Below, piece by piece: positions 36,005 through 44,651 of a stretch of 64,000 bases of DNA. The stretch lies in assembly GCA_020636675.1 (NCBI GenBank), contig JACJXK010000005.1, positions 31,444 through 95,443 of the forward strand. The letters run 5' to 3'. The notes beneath the pieces are model-generated. The model worked only from the letters and a program-made list of their open reading frames with translations. It did not search any database and was not told the DNA's origin. Position 1 is the stretch's first letter. Each line of letters starts with the position of its first letter. Source of the DNA: Prevotellaceae bacterium (GTDB lineage: Bacteria > Bacteroidota > Bacteroidia > Bacteroidales > Paludibacteraceae). Both the position numbers and the translations under genes were made by a program.

Positions 36005-36025
36005 AAGTATATTTTTTATACGACA

Positions 36026-36057
36026 CAAAGGAAGCAACAAAATACAATTTAAACAAA
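36026..36057 (-). promoter_or_regulatory. Promoter of the efflux operon
   Basis: Minus-strand TTTG (36054-36057) and TTCCTTTG (36026-36033) with 20 bases between them, 22 bases before the tetR start codon. A TetR operator would be expected here, but I see no clear palindrome. Confidence 0.6.
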
Positions 36058-36124
36058 TGATTAAGTCATATTTTTAAAACAAATTTTTAATCGAAGAGCA
36101 AAAAATCAGTTAATAACCATCAAA

Positions 36125-36340
36125 AACAATTTGTGAATGATTTAGATGAAATGCCATAGGTGTTGTTTCTTGGTAGAAAAAATACCTGCGTTGTTGTTCG
36201 TTTCCAGGAAAATACGGCGTGTTCCTCCGCTAAAACCTTTTTTGTATCCTCGTGCCTTGTGCAAAAAGGTCTTTCCACGCTGCGGTACGAACTTCCTCTC
36301 CTTGCGGCCAAAGTCGGGTGTCCGCTTGTCGATGGTGAGG
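36125..36340 (-). repeat. Composite dispersed repeat, inverse copy
   Basis: Reverse complement is related to 25740-26040: the CCGCAGCGTGGAAAGACC region, the paired AAACCTTTTTT/AAAAAAGGTTT hairpin and GCGGAGGAAC. It finishes with CCTATGGCATTTCATC, matching the GCCTATGGCATTTTGTC end of the other copies. The order of parts is the same as at 25.7-26.0 kb, so this is the same composite element in opposite orientation. Confidence 0.65.
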
Positions 36341-36358
36341 CTGAGTTTTGACCTCTGC

Positions 36359-36532
36359 CTACGTCCATTTGTGATGTTTTGCCAATAATGTAACGCTTGT
36401 GAATAATCCACACAAAGATATATTGAACTTTGCCGAGTCGCTTTTATTATATAATCTTTGTTTGCCACAGAAGATGCCGAAGACAATCAGAGCAAGGATG
36501 CCTAATATGGTTATAATGATCCGCTTCTTCAT
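36359..36532 (-). CDS. Possible small membrane peptide (57 residues)
   Basis: ATG 36532 opens a 57-codon frame with a typical N-terminal basic patch and one hydrophobic segment (MKKRIIITILGILALIVFGI, then FCGKQRLYNK). It could be a small lipoprotein or membrane peptide. The second half is not hydrophobic and runs into the dispersed repeat, and a TATCTTTG word lies inside the frame, so this may be the start of a gene cut off by the repeat. No family recognised. Confidence 0.35.
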   Translation of the reverse strand: MKKRIIITILGILALIVFGIFCGKQRLYNKSDSAKFNISLCGLFTSVTLLAKHHKWT

Positions 36533-36837
36533 TTTTTTAGTGATAGTATTGTGTTTTTCGCTTCTTCAAAACCACGAAATCTTTTGTTTTGTGGCTTTTT
36601 TATTGAGAAGGTATTTCTTGAATGCTCAGAACAAGGATGAACTCTCTTTCTGAATCTTTCAATATGTAAACTATTTATGTGTAAGTGGTTATGTTGTTTA
36701 TTTACGCTTTTAGGAGGGAATAAAGTATGGATTTAAACACTTTTATGAGGGAATGCCAATTTTCTCTTGTTCTATCTCTTCCTTTTTGCCAAACAACCCG
36801 AAACGGAAGATTTTCCGTTGGATCGTTTGGCGATACC

Positions 36838-37470
36838 TTACTTCATCGACTCCATCACCTCGAAGAAATATTGCGGTTCGCGGAGGGTGTACAGTTTGTA
36901 CCAGGCGGCGAGGGTTGCCTCTTTCATCACGTTTGTCTTTTTTAGAATCTCGTAGGTGAATTCGAGCGGAGCCATGCCGGAGGCTGTTATCAGATTGCCG
37001 TCGCATACGGCCGGTGCATCGATGTAGTTGCTGCTGCCTTTGTAGGTAGGGCATACCATCTCCAGAAAACCTTTCCCGTTGCTCGTGTGCTTCCGTTGGT
37101 CTAAGATGCCGGCGTAGGCCAATGCGACGGTTGCTCCGCAAACGGCAGCCACAATGACCCCACGGTCGATAAGTTTGCCCACCATCCCGATTATGTGGCC
37201 ATGCTCTTCCGCCATCCATGTGTCGGCACCGGGAAGAATCAGCAGATCGCCCTCCTTGAACTCTACGTCCGTCAGTTTTGCGTCCACCTTGATCTCCATT
37301 CCGCCCATGGTGGTTACTGAGTTTGGCGAGTAGGCCACCTTTGTGATTTTTACCTGCCCGTTTTTCAGAAAACGTCCGCTATTCAGCTCTGCGGTAATCT
37401 GGGCAATCTCCCAGTCGGCCATCGTGTTGAGTACGTATAAGTAGCAATTGTTCGGTTTTGAAGTGTTCAT
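36838..37470 (-). CDS. DJ-1/PfpI-family protein
   Basis: A 210-residue protein of the DJ-1/PfpI (class I glutamine amidotransferase-like) superfamily. The nucleophile elbow is VAAVCGATVALA with the reactive cysteine, and GDLLILPGADTW is the preceding strand. Members include glyoxalase-type and protease-like proteins and regulators; the exact activity is not clear from the motifs. It stands alone on the minus strand. Confidence 0.85.
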   Translation of the reverse strand: MNTSKPNNCYLYVLNTMADWEIAQITAELNSGRFLKNGQVKITKVAYSPNSVTTMGGMEIKVDAKLTDVEFKEGDLLILPGADTWMAEEHGHIIGMVGKLIDRGVIVAAVCGATVALAYAGILDQRKHTSNGKGFLEMVCPTYKGSSNYIDAPAVCDGNLITASGMAPLEFTYEILKKTNVMKEATLAAWYKLYTLREPQYFFEVMESMK

Positions 37471-37553
37471 GTTTGTCTGTTTATATTCTTAGATATTCAT
37501 GTTTCCTGTGAAATTTCAGGGATGCAAAGTTACTCCATTTCTCAGAACCGTAT

Positions 37554-38114
37554 TTATAAAAGCTGCGCTCTTTTTGCCTCCAAAGTGTATCGCCTGACAA
37601 ACTCGGTCTTGGCGTTTGTGTATGCATCCCGGTCGTGTTCAAACCGTTTCCATAACGATTTCTTTAGAGATTCATACTCTAGCGCGATTGGTTGGTTGCG
37701 GTTTAGGTAGTCACGAAAATAGATTTCGTCGTTGTCGCCCGACAACCGGAGGTGGATGTGGAAGACACGCTCGGCAAATCCGTGTTTGGTGTAACCTTTG
37801 TTGAAATCAATCCTTTTCCCGCTTCTGCTCATACATAGATATCTATGTCCCGACAGCGCTTCGTACGCAGATTCGAGACCTTTCGTGCCCGACATCTCTA
37901 TCAGTATGTCGACGGTAGGCTTGGCCCATATGCCGTCGATGGCCGTGCTCCCGATATGGTGAATCCTTTCCACTCCGGTATTCTTGAGTATTGTCTGCAA
38001 CTCCTGCTGCTCGTCTTCGTACCACTCTTTCCATTTCGGATTATGCTCCGTCAGAATGATAGGAAACAGTTGCCAAAGCTCTTCCAATGTCATGTCGGAC
38101 AGTTCTTTTTCCAT
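37554..38114 (-). CDS. GrpB family protein (UPF0157)
   Basis: A 186-residue protein of the nucleotidyltransferase-like GrpB family: IHHIGSTAIDGIWAKPTVDI is the family hallmark, with KHGFAERVFHIHLR and FRDYLNRNQPIALEYE following. The frame continues 30 codons upstream but only to a TTG; ATG 38114 is the first ATG and leaves a leader of about 100 bases after the TATATTTG promoter core. It may transfer nucleotides to an unknown acceptor. Confidence 0.85.
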   Translation of the reverse strand: MEKELSDMTLEELWQLFPIILTEHNPKWKEWYEDEQQELQTILKNTGVERIHHIGSTAIDGIWAKPTVDILIEMSGTKGLESAYEALSGHRYLCMSRSGKRIDFNKGYTKHGFAERVFHIHLRLSGDNDEIYFRDYLNRNQPIALEYESLKKSLWKRFEHDRDAYTNAKTEFVRRYTLEAKRAQLL

Positions 38115-38220
38115 ATCTTTAAAATGATGTTCGCGTTCCTTTTTCGTTGCTTTGCTTTCCGGTAAAAGCGGTAAGGTTGCGTCTGCTTTCGCGCTGATAG
38201 ACAAACCTGCCGCATGCCTG

Positions 38221-38228
38221 CAAATATA
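38221..38228 (-). promoter_or_regulatory. Promoter core for the GrpB-family gene
   Basis: TATATTTG on the minus strand, a full TAnnTTTG match, about 107 bases before ATG 38114. Confidence 0.5.
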
Positions 38229-38404
38229 GTTATAAATAATCTGCCAATTCTTCTTCCTGTAGGCAAATAATTTATGCTTCCGTTCCCCGCTTCATGAGGG
38301 GCATTTGGCGTATTTTTAATGTGGTTTGCGGAAGAACAAGGCTCCGCCCGTTTGTCTAAGTGTCTTATCTTGATGTTATAATGAATGCTGCCTCTTGTTA
38401 TAGG

Positions 38405-38773
38405 TTAGACTTTTGCTCTCTTGTTTGCGACAATGATGATCAACGCTTGCGGCACGAACAGCCAAAAGCCGGAAACGGGCATGATGAGGCAGCCGACGGT
38501 TGAAAAAATCAGCAGGCCGTATCCGAAAGACAGCGGTGCAGGTCGTTGCGCGCTCTTTATGTAGGCATGCACCATTTGCCCAAGGAAGAGGACAAAGATG
38601 CCGCAGATCAAAAACCAGAATGAGAATGCTTGATTGTGATCTCTCATCGTTGCGTTTATCAATCCGTTTTGAACGATTTCCAACAATGCTTCTTTATTCA
38701 TCGCAATCGCCGCAATAGTATGTATTATTCCTGTGGCGATGAGGAATATGCCGCTATATTTCCATGTTTTCAT
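38405..38773 (-). CDS. DUF6463 membrane protein
   Basis: A 122-residue protein with four hydrophobic segments and a positively charged C-terminus (IIIVANKRAKV). The GIIHTIAAI segment near residue 15 and the central RDHNQAFSFWFLICG block fit DUF6463 family proteins. Function unknown. A decayed copy of its 3' end lies 1.3 kb away at 39685-39790. Confidence 0.65.
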   Translation of the reverse strand: MKTWKYSGIFLIATGIIHTIAAIAMNKEALLEIVQNGLINATMRDHNQAFSFWFLICGIFVLFLGQMVHAYIKSAQRPAPLSFGYGLLIFSTVGCLIMPVSGFWLFVPQALIIIVANKRAKV

Positions 38774-39011
38774 AATCTTGTGTTTTTATGTTGTGTGAAG
38801 ATTAATTTCTTTATCTACCAACTGCAAATATACAATATTCGCAGTTGGGGAATCCATAACATGGGCATTTTCTTGAAGGAAGGGAATCATGGATGTGGCA
38901 TTTGTGGTTTGATGGTCTATTCGTCCGGATGATGCCATTTTAATGCTAGTGTTTGGCGATAACTGGGCGGCAATAGGTCAAATTAGTGATAGGGTTATGA
39001 AAAAATACCGC

Positions 39012-39019
39012 TATCTTTG
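39012..39019 (+). promoter_or_regulatory. Promoter core for the S4-domain gene
   Basis: TATCTTTG at 39012-39019, about 133 bases before the ATG at 39153. The 38774-39152 gap otherwise shows no gene; the 70 codons open upstream of 39153 do not resemble the family. Confidence 0.5.
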
Positions 39020-39152
39020 TCTCCTCGTACGGAAGTTAGGTGGAAATCCAGGTGCTGACGGATTTGTTGCACAACGCAAATCTGTTTTTTTGACGAGGAT
39101 TCCGATCCGGGAAAAAGAGTTCACGTATCACAGTTATTTTGCATGTCAATTT

Positions 39153-39371
39153 ATGGAATCAGTTACATTTAAGATTCGGGAAGGAGAAACATTTATCCCT
39201 CTCATACAGTTACTAAAGGCTGCCCATGTGGTGTATTCAGGTGGTGAAGCACAACAGTTGGTGATGGACGGCGAAGTGCTCCGTAACGGCGAACAAGAGT
39301 TTCGTAAACGTGCTAAAATAGTAGCAGGAGACATCGTCGAGACAAACGGATTCCGCATCACCGTGGAGTGA
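39153..39371 (+). CDS. Small S4-domain RNA-binding protein (YbcJ-like)
   Basis: A 72-residue protein made of one S4-like domain. FIPLIQLLKAAHVVYSGGEA and QQLVMDGEVLRNGE are the alpha-L motif region, followed by RAKIVAGDIVE, which matches the VxxGDxV ending of the S4 fold. Proteins of this size (YbcJ/YaaA type) bind structured RNA; the target is unknown. The start was chosen because the domain begins here. Confidence 0.8.
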   Translation: MESVTFKIREGETFIPLIQLLKAAHVVYSGGEAQQLVMDGEVLRNGEQEFRKRAKIVAGDIVETNGFRITVE

Positions 39372-39471
39372 AGATGAGAATATGGCGCTATTTTTGGCCG
39401 GTATTTTCCTCGCAATATTCAAAAACTGGGCTCATTTGAAGATTTAACGCTACCCGCCAAATGACACATAT

Positions 39472-39669
39472 TTATTGTTGGATGGAGTTTCTTTTTATAT
39501 TAAATCTATAGTAATCAAGGAGCTGTGTTAATGTTGTCTCCAGTGAGTCTGTTGATATATTTCGAATCCGGAAATCATAATAGTTTTTCCGGTCATCCTT
39601 TTCCATGCCGTGAATATACCCCAAAAATTCAGAATTAAGGTTCAGAAACATGACAATCCGTCCTGCCAT
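39472..39669 (-). CDS. Small protein, family not recognised
   Basis: A 65-residue frame on the minus strand directly downstream of the decayed DUF6463 fragment. The residue composition is plausible for a folded protein (aromatic and charged residues evenly mixed, for example GYIHGMEKDDRKNYYDF), but no family is recognised and there is no obvious ribosome site. It may be the tail of a larger lost gene. Confidence 0.3.
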   Translation of the reverse strand: MAGRIVMFLNLNSEFLGYIHGMEKDDRKNYYDFRIRNISTDSLETTLTQLLDYYRFNIKRNSIQQ

Positions 39670-39684
39670 TTTTTTGTGAATTCG

Positions 39685-39790
39685 TCTTTTGCTTTCTTGT
39701 TTGCTACGATGATAAATCTACGCTTGATACAAATAGCCCAAAGCCCAAACCTGGTATTATGACACACGCCATTGCTCTAAACGCCAGTTT
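39685..39790 (-). pseudogene. Decayed copy of the 3' end of the DUF6463 gene
   Basis: Minus-strand bases here align with the last part of the intact gene at 38405-38773. The CAAGCGT...GCAAACAAGA...GCAAAAG stretch is shared, and the translation reads VIIPGLGFGLFV where the intact protein has LIMPVSGFWLFV. A one-base indel and stop codons break the frame. It lies between two candidate genes and next to the AT-rich cassette, so it may mark one edge of an insertion. Confidence 0.6.
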
Positions 39791-39822
39791 TGTATTCTCT
39801 TTTCAAATTTGTATTGTTTAAT

Positions 39823-40344
39823 TTAATTCAATATATAAATATTTCCTGTCAGAATATCTATTCCGCTATTTTTAAAATCTTTATCATTTGTCAGTAAAAC
39901 CATGTTGTTTTCTGAACATATAGAAACAATGGCTTTGTCTATGAAATCAAGGTGGTCTACCATTAGAAAATTCGCAATGTCGTTCTTGTTGAACGTTTTT
40001 CCTATAACTTTAAACCTCTTAAGTATCTGCTCTTGAACTATTACATAGATGTCTTTTATTGTGTCTTTTCCGCCTTCACTATTTCTAAAGTCTTTAAATG
40101 ATTGATCCGAATTTAATTTTTGGTATTCAAACCTTAAAACTCTGTTGACAACCTCGGAAATAACTAAAAAATCAACAAACAGACAGTTTTTTTGTTTTAT
40201 TAGGTCATTAATTACTTTGGCATAATTCGATTCGTATTGATGTTGTCCTGTAGGCCAAAATAGATAAATCAGAACATTGGCATCAACAAATACATCCTTA
40301 CCTAAAAGTTTTGCAAAATCATGTAATTTGTAATTCGTTGCCAT
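39823..40344 (-). CDS. PIN-domain nuclease (third gene of HATPase-STAS-PIN cassette)
   Basis: A 173-residue PIN-domain protein. The acidic metal-binding residues can be seen in DVFVDANVLIYLF (first Asp), VISEVVNR (Glu), LDFIDKAIVSI (Asp) and LLTNDKDF (Asp), so the active site is complete. Most PIN proteins of this size are RNases of toxin-antitoxin modules. The usual small antitoxin is absent; instead the gene is 3 bases after a STAS-like gene and follows a HATPase gene. I infer that those two control the nuclease. Confidence 0.85.
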   Translation of the reverse strand: MATNYKLHDFAKLLGKDVFVDANVLIYLFWPTGQHQYESNYAKVINDLIKQKNCLFVDFLVISEVVNRVLRFEYQKLNSDQSFKDFRNSEGGKDTIKDIYVIVQEQILKRFKVIGKTFNKNDIANFLMVDHLDFIDKAIVSICSENNMVLLTNDKDFKNSGIDILTGNIYILN

Positions 40345-40347
40345 AAA

Positions 40348-40713
40348 TTAATCTTTTGCTATTTCGTCAATACTTCTTTTCAATGCATCAGGGTCTTTGT
40401 AATAAAGTTTTGCAGTCTCCACAACCCTTTTTAGTGCTACTTTCCCTGAATCGGAAATATCTGATACTTTCAAATTTTCCTTTATGTACTCCTCGGAGAA
40501 ATCTTTGTAAAGTTGTCCAACGGCTGTGTTTAAAAAAGCAGTTGTTAGCATTTCAATATTTCGAAAAGATAGCGTAACCTTTTTCTTGTCCTCAAATGCT
40601 TTTAGTATAAGCTCGAAAACTTTTTGACCATCTTCTGCTTCAACCCCGTAACCATCCGCAATGGTGTTTATTATGCTTATTGTTATGTCTCCCATTTTTT
40701 TAGAATATATCAT
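40348..40713 (-). CDS. STAS-like protein (DUF4325)
   Basis: A 121-residue protein of the DUF4325 STAS-like family. The KVTLSFRNIEMLTTAFLNTA block corresponds to the central strand and helix where STAS antagonists carry a phosphorylated serine or threonine; two threonines and no serine are present here. The last 45 residues form a helical tail. Its start overlaps the HATPase gene by 14 bases and it ends 3 bases before the PIN gene. By analogy with SpoIIAA or RsbV, it may be the phosphorylated switch partner of the HATPase. Confidence 0.82.
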   Translation of the reverse strand: MIYSKKMGDITISIINTIADGYGVEAEDGQKVFELILKAFEDKKKVTLSFRNIEMLTTAFLNTAVGQLYKDFSEEYIKENLKVSDISDSGKVALKRVVETAKLYYKDPDALKRSIDEIAKD

Positions 40714-41563
40714 TTATATTGATCTCGTCTTTGAGCAAATAATTATTATCGTCATCTGTCCTAAATTGCAAATTTACTATTGTTCCTGGAAATTCCCCTC
40801 GAAATTCTTTTTGTATTTCTCCAGTATTGTTAAACTGGTAAAATCCATCGTTACTAACAATCTGCATTTTACCTTTGTTGGCAGTTACAAATTCTCGTAA
40901 AACAGCAAGCCCCAAACCTCCGGAAATTCCTTCTTTGGTGGTCCTCTTTTCTTCAACAGCCCACTTGATTGCCTTAATGGCACGAAGATTAGTTTCAAAT
41001 CTTTTGTTGATTTTCTCCCTGAAACCAATTCCTATATCTACAATTGTAAATTCTATTTTGTTTTTGTTTGGAAAAAACTGACCGCAAGTGTAGATGAATT
41101 CTGTTTCGCTATGAATTTGTGCATTCACGAAAATTTCACATATGGCTTCGACTATCTTTTCTTTAACACCTTTAGACATTTGAGGCAAATCCGAATTGTG
41201 TCCCTCTATTAGTTCCTTAATTACATAACTTTTAAAATATCTTCCGTCTGTGGAATCTAATCTTTGATATTTAATCGTTGTTTTGTTAGTGTCAACGGCT
41301 TTTTGCTTTCCAAAATATGTTAGAAAATTGTTTTTTAATAATATTGCCTCAATCTGAGGGTCAATGGAATCAAAGTGAATGCTATTTAAGTTTGCCGTAA
41401 ATTTATCCAAGACGGCACCTAATGCGGCACTCATATTTGCAGCAAAGAATTTGTGAAATTCAAGGTGGATGTCGCCAAATGACTCGTCTTTATACTTTTC
41501 ATAAAGTTGAATTAGGCTCTGGTAGCTTTCAAAAGAATCATTTATTTGATTAAACCTATTCAT
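40700..41563 (-). CDS. GHKL ATPase, first gene of HATPase-STAS-PIN cassette
   Basis: A 287-residue protein. The first 130 residues have a mixed alpha/beta pattern with no clear family. The second half is a GHKL ATP-binding domain: N-box EAICEIFVNAQIHS, G1 box VDIGIGF and G2 box GISGGLGLAVLREF. No histidine-kinase dimerisation domain or H-box precedes it, so it resembles anti-sigma-type kinases (RsbW/SpoIIAB) or free-standing HATPases. The cassette is clearly more AT-rich than the UvrA2 gene next to it, which suggests horizontal origin. Confidence 0.85.
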   Translation of the reverse strand: MNRFNQINDSFESYQSLIQLYEKYKDESFGDIHLEFHKFFAANMSAALGAVLDKFTANLNSIHFDSIDPQIEAILLKNNFLTYFGKQKAVDTNKTTIKYQRLDSTDGRYFKSYVIKELIEGHNSDLPQMSKGVKEKIVEAICEIFVNAQIHSETEFIYTCGQFFPNKNKIEFTIVDIGIGFREKINKRFETNLRAIKAIKWAVEEKRTTKEGISGGLGLAVLREFVTANKGKMQIVSNDGFYQFNNTGEIQKEFRGEFPGTIVNLQFRTDDDNNYLLKDEININDIF

Positions 41564-41687
41564 TTAAATTTATTGGGTGACATCAATGTAACATTAGTTT
41601 CTATTATCCTTAAATAGTCACTATGTGGGATTTGAATCTTGTCGTGCCTATTTTATGGATAATGTCCAATGCTTTGTTTTTAGAATA

Positions 41688-41695
41688 CAAATATA
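41688..41695 (-). promoter_or_regulatory. Promoter core for the HATPase-STAS-PIN cassette
   Basis: TATATTTG on the minus strand, 124 bases before the HATPase start codon. The long leader leaves room for control, but no operator or structured element is evident. Confidence 0.5.
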
Positions 41696-41799
41696 CAACA
41701 TTCTCAAACACAAAACATTTTGTTCTTTCTTAAAAGTTGAGTAACCTGTCCCATTTCAAACACATCAATTTGCAATGGAACAGATGACTACAGAATCCA

Positions 41800-44064
41800 T
41801 CAAATCATCCCCTTCAGATACCTTCCCGTCCACGACCTTTCGCATTTCATAATCTCTTCGGGAGTACCTTCAAATAGGATTTTTCCACCACGTTTGCCGC
41901 CTTCGGGACCGAGGTCGATGATCCAATCGGCTCGGCGGATGATGTCGAGGTTGTGCTCGATGATGACCACCGTGTTTTCGGCATCCACCAGTTTCTTCAC
42001 AATTTTATAGAAGTTGTCTATGTCGCTGATGTGCAGGCCGGTGGTCGGCTCGTCCATGATGTAGATGTTGCCGCGTTTGCGTAGTTCTGTGGCAATCTTC
42101 AACCGCTGGCTCTCGCCGCCAGATAGTGTGGAGAGCGACTGACCCAGCTTCAGGTAGCCCAGGCCCACCTCCTGCAGCAGCTCCAGATGCCGGTTTATCT
42201 TCGGCACCTCGAAAAACTCCTCCGCTTGGTTAGCCGTCATGTCCAGCACCTCGGCAATGTCTTTCCCCTCGTATTTCAATGCCAGCACCTCCGGCTTGTA
42301 CCGTTTGCCGTCGCACTCGTCGCAACGGGTCTTGACCGAGTCGAGGAAGTGCATCTCGTAGCTCAGCACGCCTTGCCCGTTGCACTTCGGACACGCACCT
42401 TTCGAGTTGAAACTGAACAATGAAGCCTCCTGCTTGGTGGCGGCAGCAAACTCCTTGCGGATGGCGTCGAAGATGCCGATGAAGGTCACAATGTTGCCGC
42501 GCGAGGTGCGTCCTATGGGTTGCTGGTCTATCACCACCGCTTCGGGATGGGCGGGCGCAAAACATTCGTGTATCAAACTACTCTTGCCGCAACCAGCCAC
42601 GCCCGTCACACAGGTGAGTATGCCTTTCGGGATGCGTACCGACACATCTTTCAAGTTATTGGCTTTTGCGTGCTCAATGGTGTAAAACTCTTTCCAAGGC
42701 TTACATGCGTGATGCACAGATACCTCTTTCCGCAGACATTGAGCCGTCAGACTGTCCGTTTGCAGCAATCCGTTAGGCTCGCCATTGTAAACGATGGTGC
42801 CGCCCAGACGGCCGGCCTTCGGACCGATATCGACAATCCATTCCGCCTGCCGTATGATGTCTGGGTCGTGCTCCACCACAAAGACGCTGTTGCCCTTGTC
42901 ACGCAGGCGCAGAAGGACGGACATCAGCTTCTCCGTATCGCAGGGATGAAGGCCTATGCTAGGCTCGTCGAGCACATAGAGCAGGTCCACCAGGTCGCAA
43001 TCCAGTTGGCGCGCCATCTTGACGCGCTGGCTCTCGCCTCCGGAGAGGGTGGAGACCGGACGGTCGAGCGATAGATATCCGACGCCGATTTCAACCAACT
43101 GCTCCAGCAGGAAGGTCACTTTGCGTATGATAGGTTTGGAGATTCCGACAGGGTCTTCCACCTTACGCATGAAGTCGAGTACTTCCGAAAGTTCCATGCA
43201 AAAGAGTTGGTCAATAGAAACTCCGTTGATTGTTACCGAACGGGCGCGGTCGTTCAGTCGTGAGCCGTGGCACGCATCGCATACCTGATAGGTGAAGAAT
43301 TTGTTGTATGCGTTCTTCTCGTCATCGTCCGGCTCGTCCTCGGCACGGTCTATGATGGCGTGCTCCAGTTTGCGGGCAACGCCCTCGAAATATCGGTTGT
43401 ACGTGAGTTTGCTCACCGATTTGTCAATCATGATGGGTTCGGAATAGAGCAGTTTGTTCAACTCTTCGTCGCCGTAATATTTCAGTTTCTTGTCGGCATC
43501 GAAGATGTTATATCCAATCAACTCCTTCAGCATGTACGAATTGTCTTTGTACTGCCCGTGACGGATGGCCCCTTCGCGGAGCGACTTCTCCTTGTCGAGG
43601 AAGAGTTCCATGTCTATCTTCACCCGTTTGCCTAGTCCGTGGCAGTGGGGACAAAGCCCTTCGGGGTGGTTGAACGAGAATGCGAACGAAGGCAGGTTCA
43701 GAAACGGTTGCCCGACGCGAGAGTAGAGCAGCCGGATGTAGGTCGAGAGTTCGGTTGCCGTACCCACGGTGCTGCGCAGATTGTGCCCCATGCGTTTCTG
43801 GTCAATGACAATCGGAGTGGAGAGGTGGAGGATGTCGTCCACGTCGGGGCGCGACAGTTTGGGCAGCCTTGCCCGTGCAAAAGTGCCGAAGGTCTCGATC
43901 AACTGGCGTTGCGCCTCGGTATAAATTGTATCGAAGAGAAGCGAACTCTTCCCGGAACCCGACACTCCGGTAAAAACTACCAACTTGTGTTTGGGAATCT
44001 CCACATCCACATTTTTAAGGTTGTTGGTGTGGGCGTTTCTGATGATGATGTTTTCGTTAGTCAT
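41800..44064 (-). CDS. UvrA2-type ABC ATPase (UvrA paralogue)
   Basis: A 754-residue UvrA-like protein, about 190 residues shorter than true UvrA. Both ATPase halves are present (GVSGSGKSSLLFDTIYTEA and GVAGCGKSSLIHECF; LSGGESQRVKMARQL and LSGGESQRLKIATEL; LYVLDEPSIGLHP and IYIMDEPTTGLH). Zinc-type cysteines are in CPHCHGLGKR and CDACHGSRL, and CPKCNGQG and CDECDGKR. The shortened N-terminal half lacks room for the UvrB-binding domain, the hallmark of UvrA2/DrrC-like proteins linked to drug self-resistance or DNA-damage tolerance. Not expected to replace UvrA. Confidence 0.9.
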   Translation of the reverse strand: MTNENIIIRNAHTNNLKNVDVEIPKHKLVVFTGVSGSGKSSLLFDTIYTEAQRQLIETFGTFARARLPKLSRPDVDDILHLSTPIVIDQKRMGHNLRSTVGTATELSTYIRLLYSRVGQPFLNLPSFAFSFNHPEGLCPHCHGLGKRVKIDMELFLDKEKSLREGAIRHGQYKDNSYMLKELIGYNIFDADKKLKYYGDEELNKLLYSEPIMIDKSVSKLTYNRYFEGVARKLEHAIIDRAEDEPDDDEKNAYNKFFTYQVCDACHGSRLNDRARSVTINGVSIDQLFCMELSEVLDFMRKVEDPVGISKPIIRKVTFLLEQLVEIGVGYLSLDRPVSTLSGGESQRVKMARQLDCDLVDLLYVLDEPSIGLHPCDTEKLMSVLLRLRDKGNSVFVVEHDPDIIRQAEWIVDIGPKAGRLGGTIVYNGEPNGLLQTDSLTAQCLRKEVSVHHACKPWKEFYTIEHAKANNLKDVSVRIPKGILTCVTGVAGCGKSSLIHECFAPAHPEAVVIDQQPIGRTSRGNIVTFIGIFDAIRKEFAAATKQEASLFSFNSKGACPKCNGQGVLSYEMHFLDSVKTRCDECDGKRYKPEVLALKYEGKDIAEVLDMTANQAEEFFEVPKINRHLELLQEVGLGYLKLGQSLSTLSGGESQRLKIATELRKRGNIYIMDEPTTGLHISDIDNFYKIVKKLVDAENTVVIIEHNLDIIRRADWIIDLGPEGGKRGGKILFEGTPEEIMKCERSWTGRYLKGMI

Positions 44065-44651
44065 ACTTTTCTCTTTGTTTGAACATGCGAAAGTAGAAAG
44101 TATAGGAATATCATTTTAAAAGGAGAGGCTATTATTATGAAATATTTTGCATCTTGTTGATTTTCAATAACTATCTACTTTGTTTTTTGCAAAAATACAA
44201 TTTGCCCTAAGGGACGAGTCAAGAGAAAAAGTAAAAAACTGCAAATGAAGGGAGATTTTACGGCGAAGGTATTCCTTTTATGAGCTGTTTTTCGAAATTG
44301 GATGACGGACGGTTTGAACCAAAGGGATAAACGCAGCATCGGCGAAGTCTTCCACGTTGAGATTGCCTGCGACAAAGATGCGCTCTGTCGCATCTTAAAT
44401 ATTTGTCAGAATATTTGTCAGCCTTGCTTGAAAAAGGCCAAATTCGGAAGATGACTACATGGTTGTCTGGCGAGATATTCTCGCAACTGTAATAAGCAAA
44501 TTATGAATCTACATCAACGGAGAAAATTCCCCAATCCATTCGTTATCTTGCCTGAATCGCGTATGCTCAATATCACTTGATAATAGACTTTCTGAATGCA
44601 ACCCAATCTTCTTGTTTTTCTATTTCAAATGGAGAAAAACTTTGATTTCCT
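44065..44651. other. 587-base gap with possible decayed coding sequence
   Basis: No intact gene is seen. A short minus-strand frame (about 44278-44395) reads like a protein end (RIFVAGNLNVEDFADAAF, stop after KNSS), and a plus-strand frame near 44380-44480 ends with EKGQIRKMTTWLSG. Neither has a start or a family I can name. They may be relics of lost genes. Confidence 0.3.
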
